From Pseudomonas sp. REP124 (GTDB lineage Bacteria; Pseudomonadota; Gammaproteobacteria; Pseudomonadales; Pseudomonadaceae): DNA of 61,423 bases. The notes under the pieces were generated by a model. The model was given only the letters and a program-made list of their open reading frames with translations. It was not told where the DNA came from and ran no database searches. The stretch covers positions 1 through 61,423 of the forward strand of contig NZ_JAIQWX010000022.1 of NCBI RefSeq assembly GCF_020164475.1. The letters are read 5' to 3'. A program made the position numbers and the translations under genes. Positions 46,314 to 55,757 of the stretch are shown piece by piece (positions within the stretch are counted from its first letter, which is position 1; the number at the start of each line of letters is the position of its first letter).

Positions 46314-46398
46314 GCGGATGTGGTGGAATTGGTAGACACACTGGATTTAGGTTCCAGCGCCGCGAGGCGTAAGAGTTCGAGTCTCTTCATCCGCACCA
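46314..46398 (+). tRNA. tRNA-Leu (UAG)
   Basis: 85 nt with long variable arm and encoded CCA. Acceptor GCGGATG/CATCCGC; anticodon loop TTTAGGT gives UAG. Confidence 0.95.
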
Positions 46399-46475
46399 AA
46401 TAAAGCTTCATATGTGCCACTTGGCATGGTGGGGTTTAACGAAGAAGTTGTTTGGCTTCTTTGACACGCAATATG

Positions 46476-46551
46476 GTGGGCGTAGCTCAGTTGGTAGAGC
46501 ACGGGATTGTGACTCCCGTTGTCGTGGGTTCGATCCCCATCGTCCACCCCA
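46476..46551 (+). tRNA. tRNA-His (GUG), copy 2
   Basis: 76 nt, identical to the copy at 46181, with G(-1) encoded at 46475. Flanking bases before and after are also nearly identical to copy 1. Confidence 0.95.
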
Positions 46552-46556
46552 TATTC

Positions 46557-46597
46557 CGAAAGGCGCCAGATTTAACAGTCTGGCGCCTTTTTTGTTT
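46557..46597 (+). terminator. Terminator of the tRNA cluster
   Basis: AAAGGCGCCAGA and TCTGGCGCC with TTTTTTG. Near-identical to the hairpin at 46264 but with a longer T run. Confidence 0.88.
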
Positions 46598-46722
46598 CAG
46601 TGGTTCGGCGACTGCTGGTCCGGGGTCGCAAGGGCAGGGCGTTTCGTCGTATTTATGTTTCTCGATGATGCCGCGCTGCCTGCCGACTTGCTCGCAAGTT
46701 CGGCTGTCAGGGAGATGATTGG

Positions 46723-46749
46723 CAACCTCTTCTATATATAGAAGGGTTG
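46723..46749. other. Inverted repeat in the tig upstream region
   Basis: CAACC, T, a perfect 16-nt palindrome CTTCTATATATAGAAG, and GGTTG. It lies in the 393-nt gap between the tRNA cluster and tig; apart from the tRNA terminator nothing else in that gap is recognised. It could be an RNA hairpin or an operator. Confidence 0.5.
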
Positions 46750-46944
46750 GCGCAGAGCCCTGGCATGTTTGGCTGTATTTGCCACCGGGGCGAGGTGCAT
46801 CCGTGCATTCGCACCTATAAATTGCCTGCTGTGTTTTTACCCGTTTTCAGTAGGGTGACTTCTTGAGTTTGACCCACTAGAATGCATGCCCTTGATTCTG
46901 GGGTCGGAAACGGCCGGCTAACGTCTGTGCAACGAGGAATATCC

Positions 46945-48255
46945 ATGCAAGTTTCTGTTGAAAATACTTCTGCTCTTGAGCGCCGCATGAGCATCACCGT
47001 GCCGGCTGAGCGCATCGAGACTCAGGTCAACAAGCGTCTGCAGCAGACTGCCCAAAAGGCCAAGATTGCTGGCTTCCGTCCAGGCAAAGTGCCAATGAGC
47101 GAAATCAAGCGTCGTTTCGGCGCTGAAGCTCGCCAGGAAGCTGTAGGCGACGTGATCCAGTCCTCCTTCTACGAAGCAGTGGTTGAGCAAAAGCTGAACC
47201 CGGCTGGTTCGCCATCGATCGAGCCAAAATCCCTGGAAGCAGGCAAGGACCTGGAATACGTAGCCGTATTCGAAGTGTTCCCTGAGTTCACCGTTGCCGG
47301 TTTCGACGGTATTAACGTAGAGCGCCTGAGCGCTGATGTCGAAGACGCCGATCTGGACAAGATGCTGGACATCCTGCGCAAGCAGAACACCCGTTTCGAA
47401 GTGGCCGAGCGTGCTGCCCAGAACGAAGACCAGCTGAACATCGATTTCGTTGGCAAGGTCGACGGCGAAGTATTCGCTGGCGGTTCCGCCAAGGGCACCC
47501 AGCTGGTTCTGGGTTCCGGCCGCATGATCCCTGGCTTCGAAGAAGGCCTGGTGGGCGCCAAGGCTGGTGAAGAGCGCGTTCTGAACCTGACCTTCCCAGA
47601 GGACTACCAGAACCTGGATCTGGCTGGTAAAACCGCTGAATTCACCGTTACCGTGAACAGCGTTTCCGCGCCAACCCTGCCAGAACTGAACGAAGAGTTC
47701 TTCGCTCAATTCGGCATCAAGGAAAGCGGTCTGGACGGCTTCCGCACCGAAGTTCGCAAGAACATGGAGCGCGAACTGCGTCAGGCGATCAAATCCAAGG
47801 TCAAGAATCAGGTAATGGACGGTCTGCTGGCCACCAACCCGATCGAAGTGCCAAAGGCTCTGCTGTCCAACGAAGTTGACCGTCTGCGCGTGCAGGCTGT
47901 TCAGCAGTTCGGCGGCAACATCAAGCCTGACCAACTGCCGGCCGAGCTGTTCGAAGAACAAGCCAAGCGCCGCGTTGTACTGGGTCTGATCGTGGCTGAA
48001 GTGGTCAAGCAATTCGACCTCAAGCCTGACGAAACCCGCGTTCGCGAAATGATTCAGGAAATGGCTTCCGCCTATCAAGAGCCTGAGCAAGTAGTGTCTT
48101 GGTACTACAAGAACGACCAGCAACTGAACGAAGTTCGTTCGGTTGTGCTGGAAGAGCAAGTTGTGGATACTGTTCTGCAGAAAGCTAGCGTGACCGACAA
48201 ATCGGTCTCTTACGAAGAAGCGGTCAAGCCGGTAGAAGCTCCACAAGCCGACTGA
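46945..48255 (+). CDS. tig: Trigger factor
   Basis: A 436-residue ribosome-bound chaperone and prolyl isomerase. N-terminal ribosome-binding signature GFRPGKVP, central FKBP domain (about 160-245, [20 protein letters not shown]), helical C-terminal chaperone domain. GAGG is 7-8 nt before the ATG at 46945; the longer frame to 46882 is not supported. First of the tig-clpP-clpX-lon block. Confidence 0.96.
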   Translation: MQVSVENTSALERRMSITVPAERIETQVNKRLQQTAQKAKIAGFRPGKVPMSEIKRRFGAEARQEAVGDVIQSSFYEAVVEQKLNPAGSPSIEPKSLEAGKDLEYVAVFEVFPEFTVAGFDGINVERLSADVEDADLDKMLDILRKQNTRFEVAERAAQNEDQLNIDFVGKVDGEVFAGGSAKGTQLVLGSGRMIPGFEEGLVGAKAGEERVLNLTFPEDYQNLDLAGKTAEFTVTVNSVSAPTLPELNEEFFAQFGIKESGLDGFRTEVRKNMERELRQAIKSKVKNQVMDGLLATNPIEVPKALLSNEVDRLRVQAVQQFGGNIKPDQLPAELFEEQAKRRVVLGLIVAEVVKQFDLKPDETRVREMIQEMASAYQEPEQVVSWYYKNDQQLNEVRSVVLEEQVVDTVLQKASVTDKSVSYEEAVKPVEAPQAD

Positions 48256-48281
48256 TTGTTCCTGCGTCAAGAAGTACACAC

Positions 48282-48314
48282 CATAAGCCAGCATTCGTGC
48301 TGGCTTATGCGTTT
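48282..48314 (+). terminator. Hairpin between tig and clpP
   Basis: CATAAGCCAGCA, TTCG, TGCTGGCTTATG: a perfect 12-bp stem with a stable tetraloop, followed by CGTTTTC. The short T run suggests partial termination or a processing or stability element. Confidence 0.75.
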
Positions 48315-48349
48315 TCAAGACCTAACTATTTTGGGAGTGACTGCAGAGC

Positions 48350-48985
48350 ATGTTCCGTAATTCTTATATTCAGCAGAACTCTGATATCCAGGCCGCAGGC
48401 GGCCTGGTCCCGATGGTTGTCGAGCAATCTGCTCGTGGCGAGCGCGCCTATGACATCTACTCGCGTCTTCTCAAGGAGCGAGTGATCTTTCTGGTAGGTC
48501 CTGTAGAGGACTACATGGCCAACCTGATCTGTGCGCAATTGCTGTTCCTTGAAGCGGAAAACCCGGACAAGGACATCCATCTCTATATCAACTCCCCGGG
48601 CGGATCGGTGACTGCCGGCATGTCGATCTACGACACCATGCAGTTCATCAAGCCAAACGTGTCGACCACCTGTATCGGTCAGGCGTGCAGCATGGGTGCT
48701 TTCCTGCTGACTGCCGGTGCTCCTGGCAAGCGTTTCTGCCTGCCGAACTCCCGAGTGATGATTCACCAGCCGTTGGGCGGGTTCCAGGGTCAGGCTTCTG
48801 ACATCGAAATCCACGCCAAGGAAATCCTGTTCATTCGTGAACGCCTCAACAAGCTGATGGCCCAGCACAGCGGTCGCACACTTGAAGAAATCGAGCGCGA
48901 TACCAACCGCGACAACTTCATGAGTGCAGAGGCTGCGCGTGAATACGGCCTGATCGACGAAGTGATCACCCAGCGCCCAGCTTAA
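48350..48985 (+). CDS. clpP: ATP-dependent Clp protease proteolytic subunit
   Basis: A 211-residue serine peptidase that forms the 14-mer barrel used by ClpX and ClpA. Catalytic Ser in [11 protein letters not shown], His in MIHQPLGG, Asp in the [10 protein letters not shown] region. GGGAG lies about 10 nt upstream of the ATG. Confidence 0.96.
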   Translation: MFRNSYIQQNSDIQAAGGLVPMVVEQSARGERAYDIYSRLLKERVIFLVGPVEDYMANLICAQLLFLEAENPDKDIHLYINSPGGSVTAGMSIYDTMQFIKPNVSTTCIGQACSMGAFLLTAGAPGKRFCLPNSRVMIHQPLGGFQGQASDIEIHAKEILFIRERLNKLMAQHSGRTLEEIERDTNRDNFMSAEAAREYGLIDEVITQRPA

Positions 48986-49028
48986 AATAAGCAGCTCAAA
49001 ATGAGGGTGGTCGGCTTTTCCGATCATT

Positions 49029-49050
49029 TGCGGGCTTGAAAAAGCCCGCA
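49029..49050 (+). other. Hairpin between clpP and clpX
   Basis: TGCGGGCTT and AAGCCCGCA form a 9-bp stem with no T tract, so it is more likely an RNA stability or processing element than a terminator. Confidence 0.55.
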
Positions 49051-49097
49051 ATAGCCTTCATCTTGTGTTGCAAGCCTATCGGATTTGGATCGAACGA

Positions 49098-50381
49098 ATG
49101 ACTGACACCCGCAACGGCGAGGACAACGGCAAGCTGCTCTATTGCTCCTTCTGTGGCAAAAGCCAGCATGAAGTACGTAAATTGATTGCCGGCCCCTCGG
49201 TCTTTATCTGCGACGAGTGCGTCGACCTGTGCAATGACATCATCCGTGAGGAGGTGCAGGAAGCACAGGCCGAGAGCAGCGCGCATAAATTGCCTTCGCC
49301 TAAAGAAATCAGCGGCATCCTTGATCAATACGTGATTGGTCAGGAACGTGCCAAAAAGGTTCTGGCCGTAGCGGTGTACAACCACTACAAGCGTCTGAAC
49401 CAGCGTGACAAAAAGGCTGACGACGTCGAACTCGGCAAGAGCAACATCTTGCTGATCGGCCCGACAGGCTCGGGTAAAACCCTGCTTGCCGAAACGCTGG
49501 CCCGCTTGCTGAACGTTCCGTTCACCATCGCCGACGCAACCACCCTCACCGAGGCCGGTTACGTGGGTGAGGACGTCGAGAACATTATTCAGAAGCTGCT
49601 GCAGAAATGTGACTACGATGTGGAAAAAGCCCAGATGGGCATCGTCTACATCGACGAGATCGACAAGATCTCGCGCAAGTCCGACAACCCGTCGATCACC
49701 CGGGACGTTTCCGGTGAAGGCGTGCAGCAGGCCCTGCTCAAGTTGATCGAAGGCACGGTCGCTTCCGTTCCGCCTCAGGGCGGTCGCAAGCATCCGCAGC
49801 AGGAATTCCTTCAGGTCGACACCCGTAACATCCTGTTCATCTGCGGTGGTGCGTTCTCGGGTCTCGAGAAGGTCATCCAGAACCGTTCCACCAAAGGTGG
49901 TATCGGCTTCAACGCAGAAGTGCGCAGCAAGGAAGAAGGCAAGAAAGTCGGTGAGTCCCTGCGTGAAGTCGAGCCTGACGATCTGGTCAAGTTCGGTCTG
50001 ATCCCGGAATTCGTCGGTCGTCTGCCGGTTCTTGCCACGCTGGACGAGCTCGATGAAGCTGCGCTGATGCAGATTCTCACCGAGCCGAAAAATGCTCTGA
50101 CCAAGCAGTACGCCAAGCTGTTCGAGATGGAAGGTGTGGACCTGGAATTCCGTGCAGACGCACTGAAAGCCGTCGCCAAGCGCGCGCTGGAACGCAAGAC
50201 CGGTGCTCGCGGCCTGCGCTCGATTCTCGAAGGTGTGTTGCTCGACACTATGTATGAAATCCCATCGCAATCCGATGTGAGTAAAGTAGTGATCGACGAA
50301 AGCGTTATAGAAGGCAAGTCTCAGCCATTGTTCATTTACGAGAACAATGAGAAACCTGCCAAGGCCGCGCCAGACGCTTAA
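49098..50381 (+). CDS. clpX: ATP-dependent Clp protease ATP-binding subunit ClpX
   Basis: A 427-residue AAA+ unfoldase. N-terminal zinc-binding domain (CSFC and CDECVDLC), Walker A GPTGSGKT, pore-loop region YVGEDVEN, Walker [11 protein letters not shown] and the ClpP-binding IGF-type loop segment GIGFNAEV. The ATG at 49098 has GGAT upstream. Works with clpP just before it. Confidence 0.96.
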   Translation: MTDTRNGEDNGKLLYCSFCGKSQHEVRKLIAGPSVFICDECVDLCNDIIREEVQEAQAESSAHKLPSPKEISGILDQYVIGQERAKKVLAVAVYNHYKRLNQRDKKADDVELGKSNILLIGPTGSGKTLLAETLARLLNVPFTIADATTLTEAGYVGEDVENIIQKLLQKCDYDVEKAQMGIVYIDEIDKISRKSDNPSITRDVSGEGVQQALLKLIEGTVASVPPQGGRKHPQQEFLQVDTRNILFICGGAFSGLEKVIQNRSTKGGIGFNAEVRSKEEGKKVGESLREVEPDDLVKFGLIPEFVGRLPVLATLDELDEAALMQILTEPKNALTKQYAKLFEMEGVDLEFRADALKAVAKRALERKTGARGLRSILEGVLLDTMYEIPSQSDVSKVVIDESVIEGKSQPLFIYENNEKPAKAAPDA

Positions 50382-50403
50382 GCGTCACGCAGCCGGTACA
50401 AAG

Positions 50404-50433
50404 AAGGGGCCTTCGGGCCCCTTTTGCTTTTTT
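50404..50433 (+). terminator. clpX terminator
   Basis: AAGGGGCC, TTCG, GGCCCCTT, then TTGCTTTTTT. Confidence 0.9.
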
Positions 50434-50545
50434 ATGGGCACGAGCTTTGCGTGTGAAGGGCAGGGGCGGGCGGTCAGCCAGTTTTCTGACGTGGCCACGG
50501 GTTCAGGTCTTGATCCGACAATCTTCCAAGTCGTTTTTTTATCCG

Positions 50546-50574
50546 CTTGTTTTTTTCCAACCTAGCCCCCATCT
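50546..50574 (+). promoter_or_regulatory. Putative sigma-32 (heat-shock) promoter of lon
   Basis: CTTGTTT at 50546-50552, 14 nt, then CCCCATCT at 50567-50574, close to the RpoH consensus CTTGAAA-N(11-16)-CCCCATNT. It is in the 200-nt region between the clpX terminator and lon. Confidence 0.65.
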
Positions 50575-50632
50575 TGGTTTCACGCTTAATTCCATCTGTT
50601 TCCGGCCGAAGGGCCGCCGTAGAGGCGAAATC

Positions 50633-53029
50633 ATGAAGACAACCATCGAATTGCCTCTCCTGCCATTGCGTGATGTCGTGGTTTATCCGCACATGGTTAT
50701 CCCGCTGTTCGTGGGGCGCGAGAAATCCATCGAAGCCCTCGAGGCCGCGATGACGGGCGACAAGCAGATTCTTCTGCTGGCCCAGAGAAACCCTGCCGAC
50801 GATGATCCGGGTGAAGACGCACTTTATCGCGTGGGTACGATTGCCACCGTCCTGCAGCTGCTGAAGCTGCCTGATGGCACGGTCAAGGTTCTGGTCGAAG
50901 GCGAGCAGCGGGGCACCGTTGAGCGCTTCAGCGAAGTGGACGGCCATTGCCGTGCCGAAGTCTCGTTGATCGACGAAGTCGACGCGCCAGAGCGCGAGTC
51001 GGAAGTGTTCGTGCGCAGTCTGCTGTCGCAGTTCGAGCAATATGTGCAGCTGGGCAAGAAAGTCCCGGCTGAGGTTCTGTCGTCGCTCAACAGCATCGAC
51101 GAGCCTGGGCGCCTGGTAGACACCATGGCCGCACACATGGCGCTGAAGATCGAACAGAAGCAGGAAATCCTCGAAATCATCGATTTGTCGGCCCGTGTCG
51201 AGCACGTGCTGGCGTTGCTGGATGCCGAAATCGATCTGCTGCAGGTCGAAAAACGCATTCGCGGTCGCGTCAAAAAGCAAATGGAGCGCAGTCAGCGCGA
51301 GTACTACCTGAATGAGCAGATGAAGGCCATTCAGAAAGAGCTCGGCGACAGCGACGAGGGTCACAACGAAGTCGAAGAGCTGAAAAAGCGTATCGACGCC
51401 GCCGGCCTGCCAAAAGATGCGCTGGCCAAGGCAACGGCGGAGCTGAACAAGCTCAAGCAAATGTCGCCGATGTCCGCCGAAGCCACCGTGGTTCGTTCCT
51501 ACATCGACTGGCTGGTTCAGGTGCCGTGGAAGGCCCAGAGCAAGGTCCGCCTCGATCTGGCGCGCGCAGAAGACATTCTCGATGCCGATCACTACGGTCT
51601 GGAAGAAGTCAAAGAGCGGATCCTCGAATACCTCGCCGTGCAAAAGCGCGTGAAGAAAATTCGTGGTCCGGTGCTGTGCCTGGTAGGTCCTCCTGGGGTC
51701 GGTAAAACGTCCCTGGCGGAGTCGATCGCCCACGCCACCAACCGCAAGTTCGTGCGCATGGCCCTGGGTGGCGTGCGTGATGAGGCGGAAATCCGTGGTC
51801 ATCGCCGTACCTACATCGGTTCGATGCCGGGAAGATTGATTCAAAAGATGACAAAAGTGGGCGTCCGCAACCCGCTGTTCCTGCTCGATGAAATCGACAA
51901 GATGGGCAGCGACATGCGCGGCGATCCTGCGTCTGCGTTGCTGGAAGTGCTCGATCCTGAGCAGAACCACAACTTCAACGATCACTATCTGGAAGTCGAC
52001 TACGACCTGTCCGATGTGATGTTCCTCTGCACCTCGAACTCCATGAACATTCCGCCGGCGCTGCTGGACCGGATGGAAGTCATTCGTCTGCCTGGCTACA
52101 CCGAAGACGAGAAGATCAACATCGCCGTCAAATACCTTTCGCCCAAGCAGATCCAGGCCAACGGCCTGAAAAAAGGCGAGCTGGAATTCGACGAGGAAGC
52201 GATCCGCGACATCATTCGCTACTACACCCGCGAGGCCGGTGTGCGTGGCCTGGAGCGCCAGATTGCCAAGGTCTGCCGCAAGGCGGTCAAGGAACATGCG
52301 CTGGAAAAACGCTTCTCGGTGAAGGTCACCGCGAACGATCTGGAACACTTCCTGGGCGTGCGCAAATTCCGCTACGGCCTGGCCGAGCAACAGGATCAGA
52401 TCGGTCAGGTGACCGGTCTTGCGTGGACTCAGGTGGGTGGCGAACTGCTGACCATCGAAGCCGCTGTCGTTCCGGGCAAGGGCCAGTTGATCAAGACCGG
52501 TTCCCTGGGTGATGTGATGGTCGAATCCATCACCGCAGCCCAGACCGTGGTGCGCAGCCGCGCGAAGAGCCTGGGCATTCCCCTGGACTTCCACGAGAAG
52601 CGCGACACCCACATCCACATGCCGGAAGGGGCAACGCCGAAAGACGGCCCAAGCGCCGGTGTAGGCATGTGCACGGCGCTGGTGTCGGCATTGACCAGCA
52701 TCCCTGTGCGTGCGGACGTGGCCATGACCGGTGAGATCACTTTGCGTGGTCAGGTATTGGCGATTGGCGGTCTGAAGGAAAAACTGCTCGCTGCTCACCG
52801 CGGTGGAATCAAGACCGTGATCATTCCCGAAGAGAATGTTCGCGATTTGAAGGAGATTCCTGACAATATCAAGCAGGATCTCCAGATTAAACCGGTTAAA
52901 TGGATTGACGAAGTCCTGCAAATTGCGCTGCAATACGCGCCGGAGCCCTTGCCGGATGTGGCTCCGGAGATTGTCGCGAAGGATGAAAAACGCGAGTCCG
53001 ATTCCAAGGAAAGAATTAGCACGCATTAA
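50633..53029 (+). CDS. lon: ATP-dependent protease Lon
   Basis: A 798-residue AAA+ protease. N-terminal LAN domain (LPLLPLRDVVVYPHMVIPLF), Walker A GPPGVGKT, Walker B LFLLDEIDKM, proteolytic domain with catalytic Ser in PKDGPSAG and Lys in LKEKLLAAHRGG. GAGG precedes the ATG at 50633; the open frame from 50447 overlaps the promoter region and is rejected. Confidence 0.96.
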   Translation: MKTTIELPLLPLRDVVVYPHMVIPLFVGREKSIEALEAAMTGDKQILLLAQRNPADDDPGEDALYRVGTIATVLQLLKLPDGTVKVLVEGEQRGTVERFSEVDGHCRAEVSLIDEVDAPERESEVFVRSLLSQFEQYVQLGKKVPAEVLSSLNSIDEPGRLVDTMAAHMALKIEQKQEILEIIDLSARVEHVLALLDAEIDLLQVEKRIRGRVKKQMERSQREYYLNEQMKAIQKELGDSDEGHNEVEELKKRIDAAGLPKDALAKATAELNKLKQMSPMSAEATVVRSYIDWLVQVPWKAQSKVRLDLARAEDILDADHYGLEEVKERILEYLAVQKRVKKIRGPVLCLVGPPGVGKTSLAESIAHATNRKFVRMALGGVRDEAEIRGHRRTYIGSMPGRLIQKMTKVGVRNPLFLLDEIDKMGSDMRGDPASALLEVLDPEQNHNFNDHYLEVDYDLSDVMFLCTSNSMNIPPALLDRMEVIRLPGYTEDEKINIAVKYLSPKQIQANGLKKGELEFDEEAIRDIIRYYTREAGVRGLERQIAKVCRKAVKEHALEKRFSVKVTANDLEHFLGVRKFRYGLAEQQDQIGQVTGLAWTQVGGELLTIEAAVVPGKGQLIKTGSLGDVMVESITAAQTVVRSRAKSLGIPLDFHEKRDTHIHMPEGATPKDGPSAGVGMCTALVSALTSIPVRADVAMTGEITLRGQVLAIGGLKEKLLAAHRGGIKTVIIPEENVRDLKEIPDNIKQDLQIKPVKWIDEVLQIALQYAPEPLPDVAPEIVAKDEKRESDSKERISTH

Positions 53030-53052
53030 TACGTATTTGGCTGGGGGGCTTG

Positions 53053-53082
53053 TTGACAGTTTTTTAGAGCCCTTGTTATAAA
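53053..53082 (+). promoter_or_regulatory. Sigma-70 promoter of hupB
   Basis: TTGACA at 53053-53058 and TTATAA at 53076-53081, 17-bp spacing. Gives a leader of roughly 90 nt before hupB. Confidence 0.75.
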
Positions 53083-53176
53083 GCGGCTCTTAAGTGTCTG
53101 TAGGCCATTCAGCACTGTTTTTGCTTTCACCAAAAAAACTTAGAATCATACTCAAATAGATATAAGGGGACTTAGA

Positions 53177-53449
53177 GTGAACAAGTCGGAACTGATTGAT
53201 GCTATCGCTGCATCCGCTGATATCCCGAAAGCTGCTGCTGGCCGTGCGCTGGACGCTGTAATCGAATCCGTCACTGGCGCTCTCAAGGCTGGCGACTCCG
53301 TTGTTCTGGTTGGTTTCGGTACTTTCTCCGTAACTGATCGTCCAGCTCGCATCGGTCGTAACCCACAGACCGGTAAGACTCTGGAAATCGCAGCAGCCAA
53401 AAAACCAGGTTTCAAAGCCGGTAAAGCACTGAAAGAAGCTGTCAACTAA
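53177..53449 (+). CDS. hupB: DNA-binding protein HU-beta
   Basis: A 90-residue histone-like protein. Signature [22 protein letters not shown] with the Pro at the tip of the DNA-binding arm. GTG start with AAGGGGA upstream. Downstream of lon, as usual in proteobacteria. Codon use is strongly biased, as expected for high expression. Confidence 0.96.
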   Translation: MNKSELIDAIAASADIPKAAAGRALDAVIESVTGALKAGDSVVLVGFGTFSVTDRPARIGRNPQTGKTLEIAAAKKPGFKAGKALKEAVN

Positions 53450-53502
53450 GTTCGATTCAGTTTTTTGCCTGTCCGGGTCAGGGTCATGCCTGACCTGGCA
53501 GC

Positions 53503-53580
53503 GGAGCGGTAGTCCAGTCGGCAATTCGCCGGTCCGAGACGCCGGGGCTCACAGATTCGAGTCATCGGTCCGCTTCGCCA
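53503..53580 (+). pseudogene. Decayed tRNA-Asp-like sequence
   Basis: 78 nt that align with tRNA-Asp over most of their length. The acceptor stem GGAGCGG pairs with CCGCTTC (one G-U) and CGCCA-type 3' end is present. D-arm start TAGTCCAGTCGG, T loop TTCGAGT. The anticodon stem CCGGT/GCCGG has loop CCGAGAC, so position 33 is C rather than T and the triplet is GAG rather than GTC. The D and T stems no longer pair. Probably a tRNA pseudogene transcribed with hupB. Confidence 0.7.
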
Positions 53581-53586
53581 GTTACG

Positions 53587-53618
53587 AGAAGGCGCATCCT
53601 CGGATGCGCCTTTCTTCT
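53587..53618 (+). terminator. Terminator after hupB and the tRNA-like sequence
   Basis: AAGGCGCATCC, TC, GGATGCGCCTTTCTTCT: an 11-bp stem with a T-rich tail. Confidence 0.88.
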
Positions 53619-53683
53619 ATCCGGATTCTACCCACGCTCCACGGTTGCCTAATTTTTGAAGTTCAACCGTTTTTGGGGGACGC

Positions 53684-55555
53684 ATGCTGCAGAACATCAG
53701 GGACAATTCACAAGGCTGGATTGCCAAGACAATTATCGGGGTCATCGTTGTACTGATGGCCCTGACCGGTTTCGACGCCATTTTTCAGGCTACGACGCAC
53801 AAGAACGAGGCGGCGCAGGTCAATGGCGATGCAATCAGCCAGAACGATCTGAGCCAGGCGGTCGACATGCAACGCCGTCAGCTCATGCAGCAACTGGGCA
53901 AGGATTTCGACGCTTCCTTGCTCGACGAGAAGATGCTGCGCGAATCGGCGCTCAAGGGCCTGATCGATCGCAAACTGCTGCTGCAAGGCGCAGAAGGCTC
54001 CAAATTCGCTTTCTCCGAAGCGGCCCTGGACCAGGTCATCCTGCAAACGCCTGAATTTCAGGTGGATGGCAAGTTCAGTCCCGAGCGTTTCGACCAGGTG
54101 ATTCGTCAGCTGGGCTACAGCCGTATGCAATTCCGCCAGATGCTGGCCCAGGAAATGCTGATCGGCCAACTGCGCGCCGGTCTGGCTGGTAGCGGTTTCG
54201 TCACCGATGCACAGGTTCTGGCCTTCGCCCGTCTGGAAAAACAGACCCGCGATTTCGCTTCCCTGACCATCAAGGCTGACCCGGCAGCGGTCAAGCTGAC
54301 CGACGACGAAGTCAAAGCCTACTACGACGAACACGCCAAGGAATTCATGACCCCGGATCAGGTGGTCATCGATTACCTGGAGTTGAAGAAGGCTTCCTTC
54401 TTCGATCAGGTCAGCGTCAAGGACGAAGACCTGCAAGCGGCGTATCAGAAGGAAATTGCGAACCTGTCCGAGCAACGCCGGGCTGCGCACATTCTGATCG
54501 AAGTCAACGACAAGACCACCGAGGCGCAAGCCAAGGCGAAGATCGAAGACATCCAGGCCCGTCTAGCCAAGGGCGAGACATTCGAGGCTCTGGCCAAGGA
54601 ATTCTCCCAGGATCCGGGTTCGGCGAACAACGGCGGCGACCTCGGTTACGCAGGTCCTGGTGTCTATGACCCGGCGTTCGAAAAAGCCCTGTACTCGCTG
54701 GCCAAGGACCAGGTTTCCGAGCCGGTTCGCACCGACTTCGGTTTCCACCTGATCAAGCTGCTGGGCGTCGAGGCACCTGAAGTGCCGACCTTCGCCAGCC
54801 TGCAAGGCAAGCTGACCCGCGAACTGAAAACCCAGCAGGTTGAACAGCGTTTCGTCGAAGCGACCAAGCAATTGGAAGACGCCTCCTTCGAAGCCTCCGA
54901 TCTGGCTCAGCCGGCGCAAGACCTGAAGCTGACCGTTCACACCTCCAAGCCGTTCGGTCGTGACGGCGGTGAAGGCATTACCGCCAACCGTGCCGTGATC
55001 ACCGCGGCGTTCAGCCCGGAAGTGCTGGATGAGGGTGCCAACAGCACCGCCATCGAGCTGGATCCGGAAACCGTTGTGGTACTGCGCGCCAAGGAGCACC
55101 TCAAGCCTGCGCAACTGCCGCTGGAAGAGGTTGCCGGTCCGATTCGCGCCCAACTGGCCAAGGAGCACGCCAGTGCTGCCGCTAAGGCCAAGGCTGACGA
55201 GCTGATCGCCAGCCTGCGCGATGGCAAGACCGCGCTGAACGCTGCGATCGATGGCCAGAACTGGAAGGTCACCGAAGCTGCGAACCGCGCTCAGGAAGGG
55301 ATCGACCCAACCGTGCTGCAGGCGCTGTTCCGCATGCCGAAGCCGACTGCCAAGGACAAGCCGATCTTCACCAGCGTGACCTTGCCTGATGGCAGCCTGA
55401 TGATCGTTCGTCTGAACGGTGTCAACGACGCCGCCACGCCGACTGAAGAAGAGAAGGCTCAATACCGTCGCTTCCTCGCTTCGCGTGTTGGCCAGCAGGA
55501 CTTCGCCGCTTACCGCAAACAGCTGGAAAGCGAAGCGGACATCAAGCGCTACTGA
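53684..55555 (+). CDS. ppiD: Periplasmic folding chaperone PpiD
   Basis: A 623-residue membrane-anchored protein. One N-terminal transmembrane helix (about 13-35), SurA-like chaperone arms, a central parvulin domain (about 265-360: RRAAHILIEV to GFHLIKLLG), then further chaperone sequence. It helps outer-membrane and secreted proteins fold as they leave the Sec channel. GGGGGA precedes the ATG. Confidence 0.94.
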   Translation: MLQNIRDNSQGWIAKTIIGVIVVLMALTGFDAIFQATTHKNEAAQVNGDAISQNDLSQAVDMQRRQLMQQLGKDFDASLLDEKMLRESALKGLIDRKLLLQGAEGSKFAFSEAALDQVILQTPEFQVDGKFSPERFDQVIRQLGYSRMQFRQMLAQEMLIGQLRAGLAGSGFVTDAQVLAFARLEKQTRDFASLTIKADPAAVKLTDDEVKAYYDEHAKEFMTPDQVVIDYLELKKASFFDQVSVKDEDLQAAYQKEIANLSEQRRAAHILIEVNDKTTEAQAKAKIEDIQARLAKGETFEALAKEFSQDPGSANNGGDLGYAGPGVYDPAFEKALYSLAKDQVSEPVRTDFGFHLIKLLGVEAPEVPTFASLQGKLTRELKTQQVEQRFVEATKQLEDASFEASDLAQPAQDLKLTVHTSKPFGRDGGEGITANRAVITAAFSPEVLDEGANSTAIELDPETVVVLRAKEHLKPAQLPLEEVAGPIRAQLAKEHASAAAKAKADELIASLRDGKTALNAAIDGQNWKVTEAANRAQEGIDPTVLQALFRMPKPTAKDKPIFTSVTLPDGSLMIVRLNGVNDAATPTEEEKAQYRRFLASRVGQQDFAAYRKQLESEADIKRY

Positions 55556-55583
55556 TGTCTGTTTGAAATCTCGCGTTACACAA

Positions 55584-55612
55584 GAACCCCGGCCATACAG
55601 CCGGGGTTTTTT
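55584..55612 (+). terminator. ppiD terminator
   Basis: AACCCCGGC, CATACA, GCCGGGGTT then TTTTG. Confidence 0.92.
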
Positions 55613-55757
55613 GTTCCCGAGCGCCCGACGGACGTGGGGGATTAATGCCAAATAACGGAGTCAACACTCCTGTAACTGTTTTAAGACACAATCGGTGCGA
55701 CGCTAAGCATCGATCTGTTGCACAATACGCCCCGAACCGTTTTCAGCAGGATGTTCA

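Noticed and set aside
50474..53026. An 850-codon open frame antisense to lon
   Set aside because: High-GC codon bias leaves the antisense frame open. The protein is compositionally odd (Gln/Arg/His/Leu-rich) with no domain, and lon itself is certain.
53503..53580. A functional tRNA-Leu (GAG)
   Set aside because: C at position 33 and unpaired D and T stems are incompatible with a normal tRNA.
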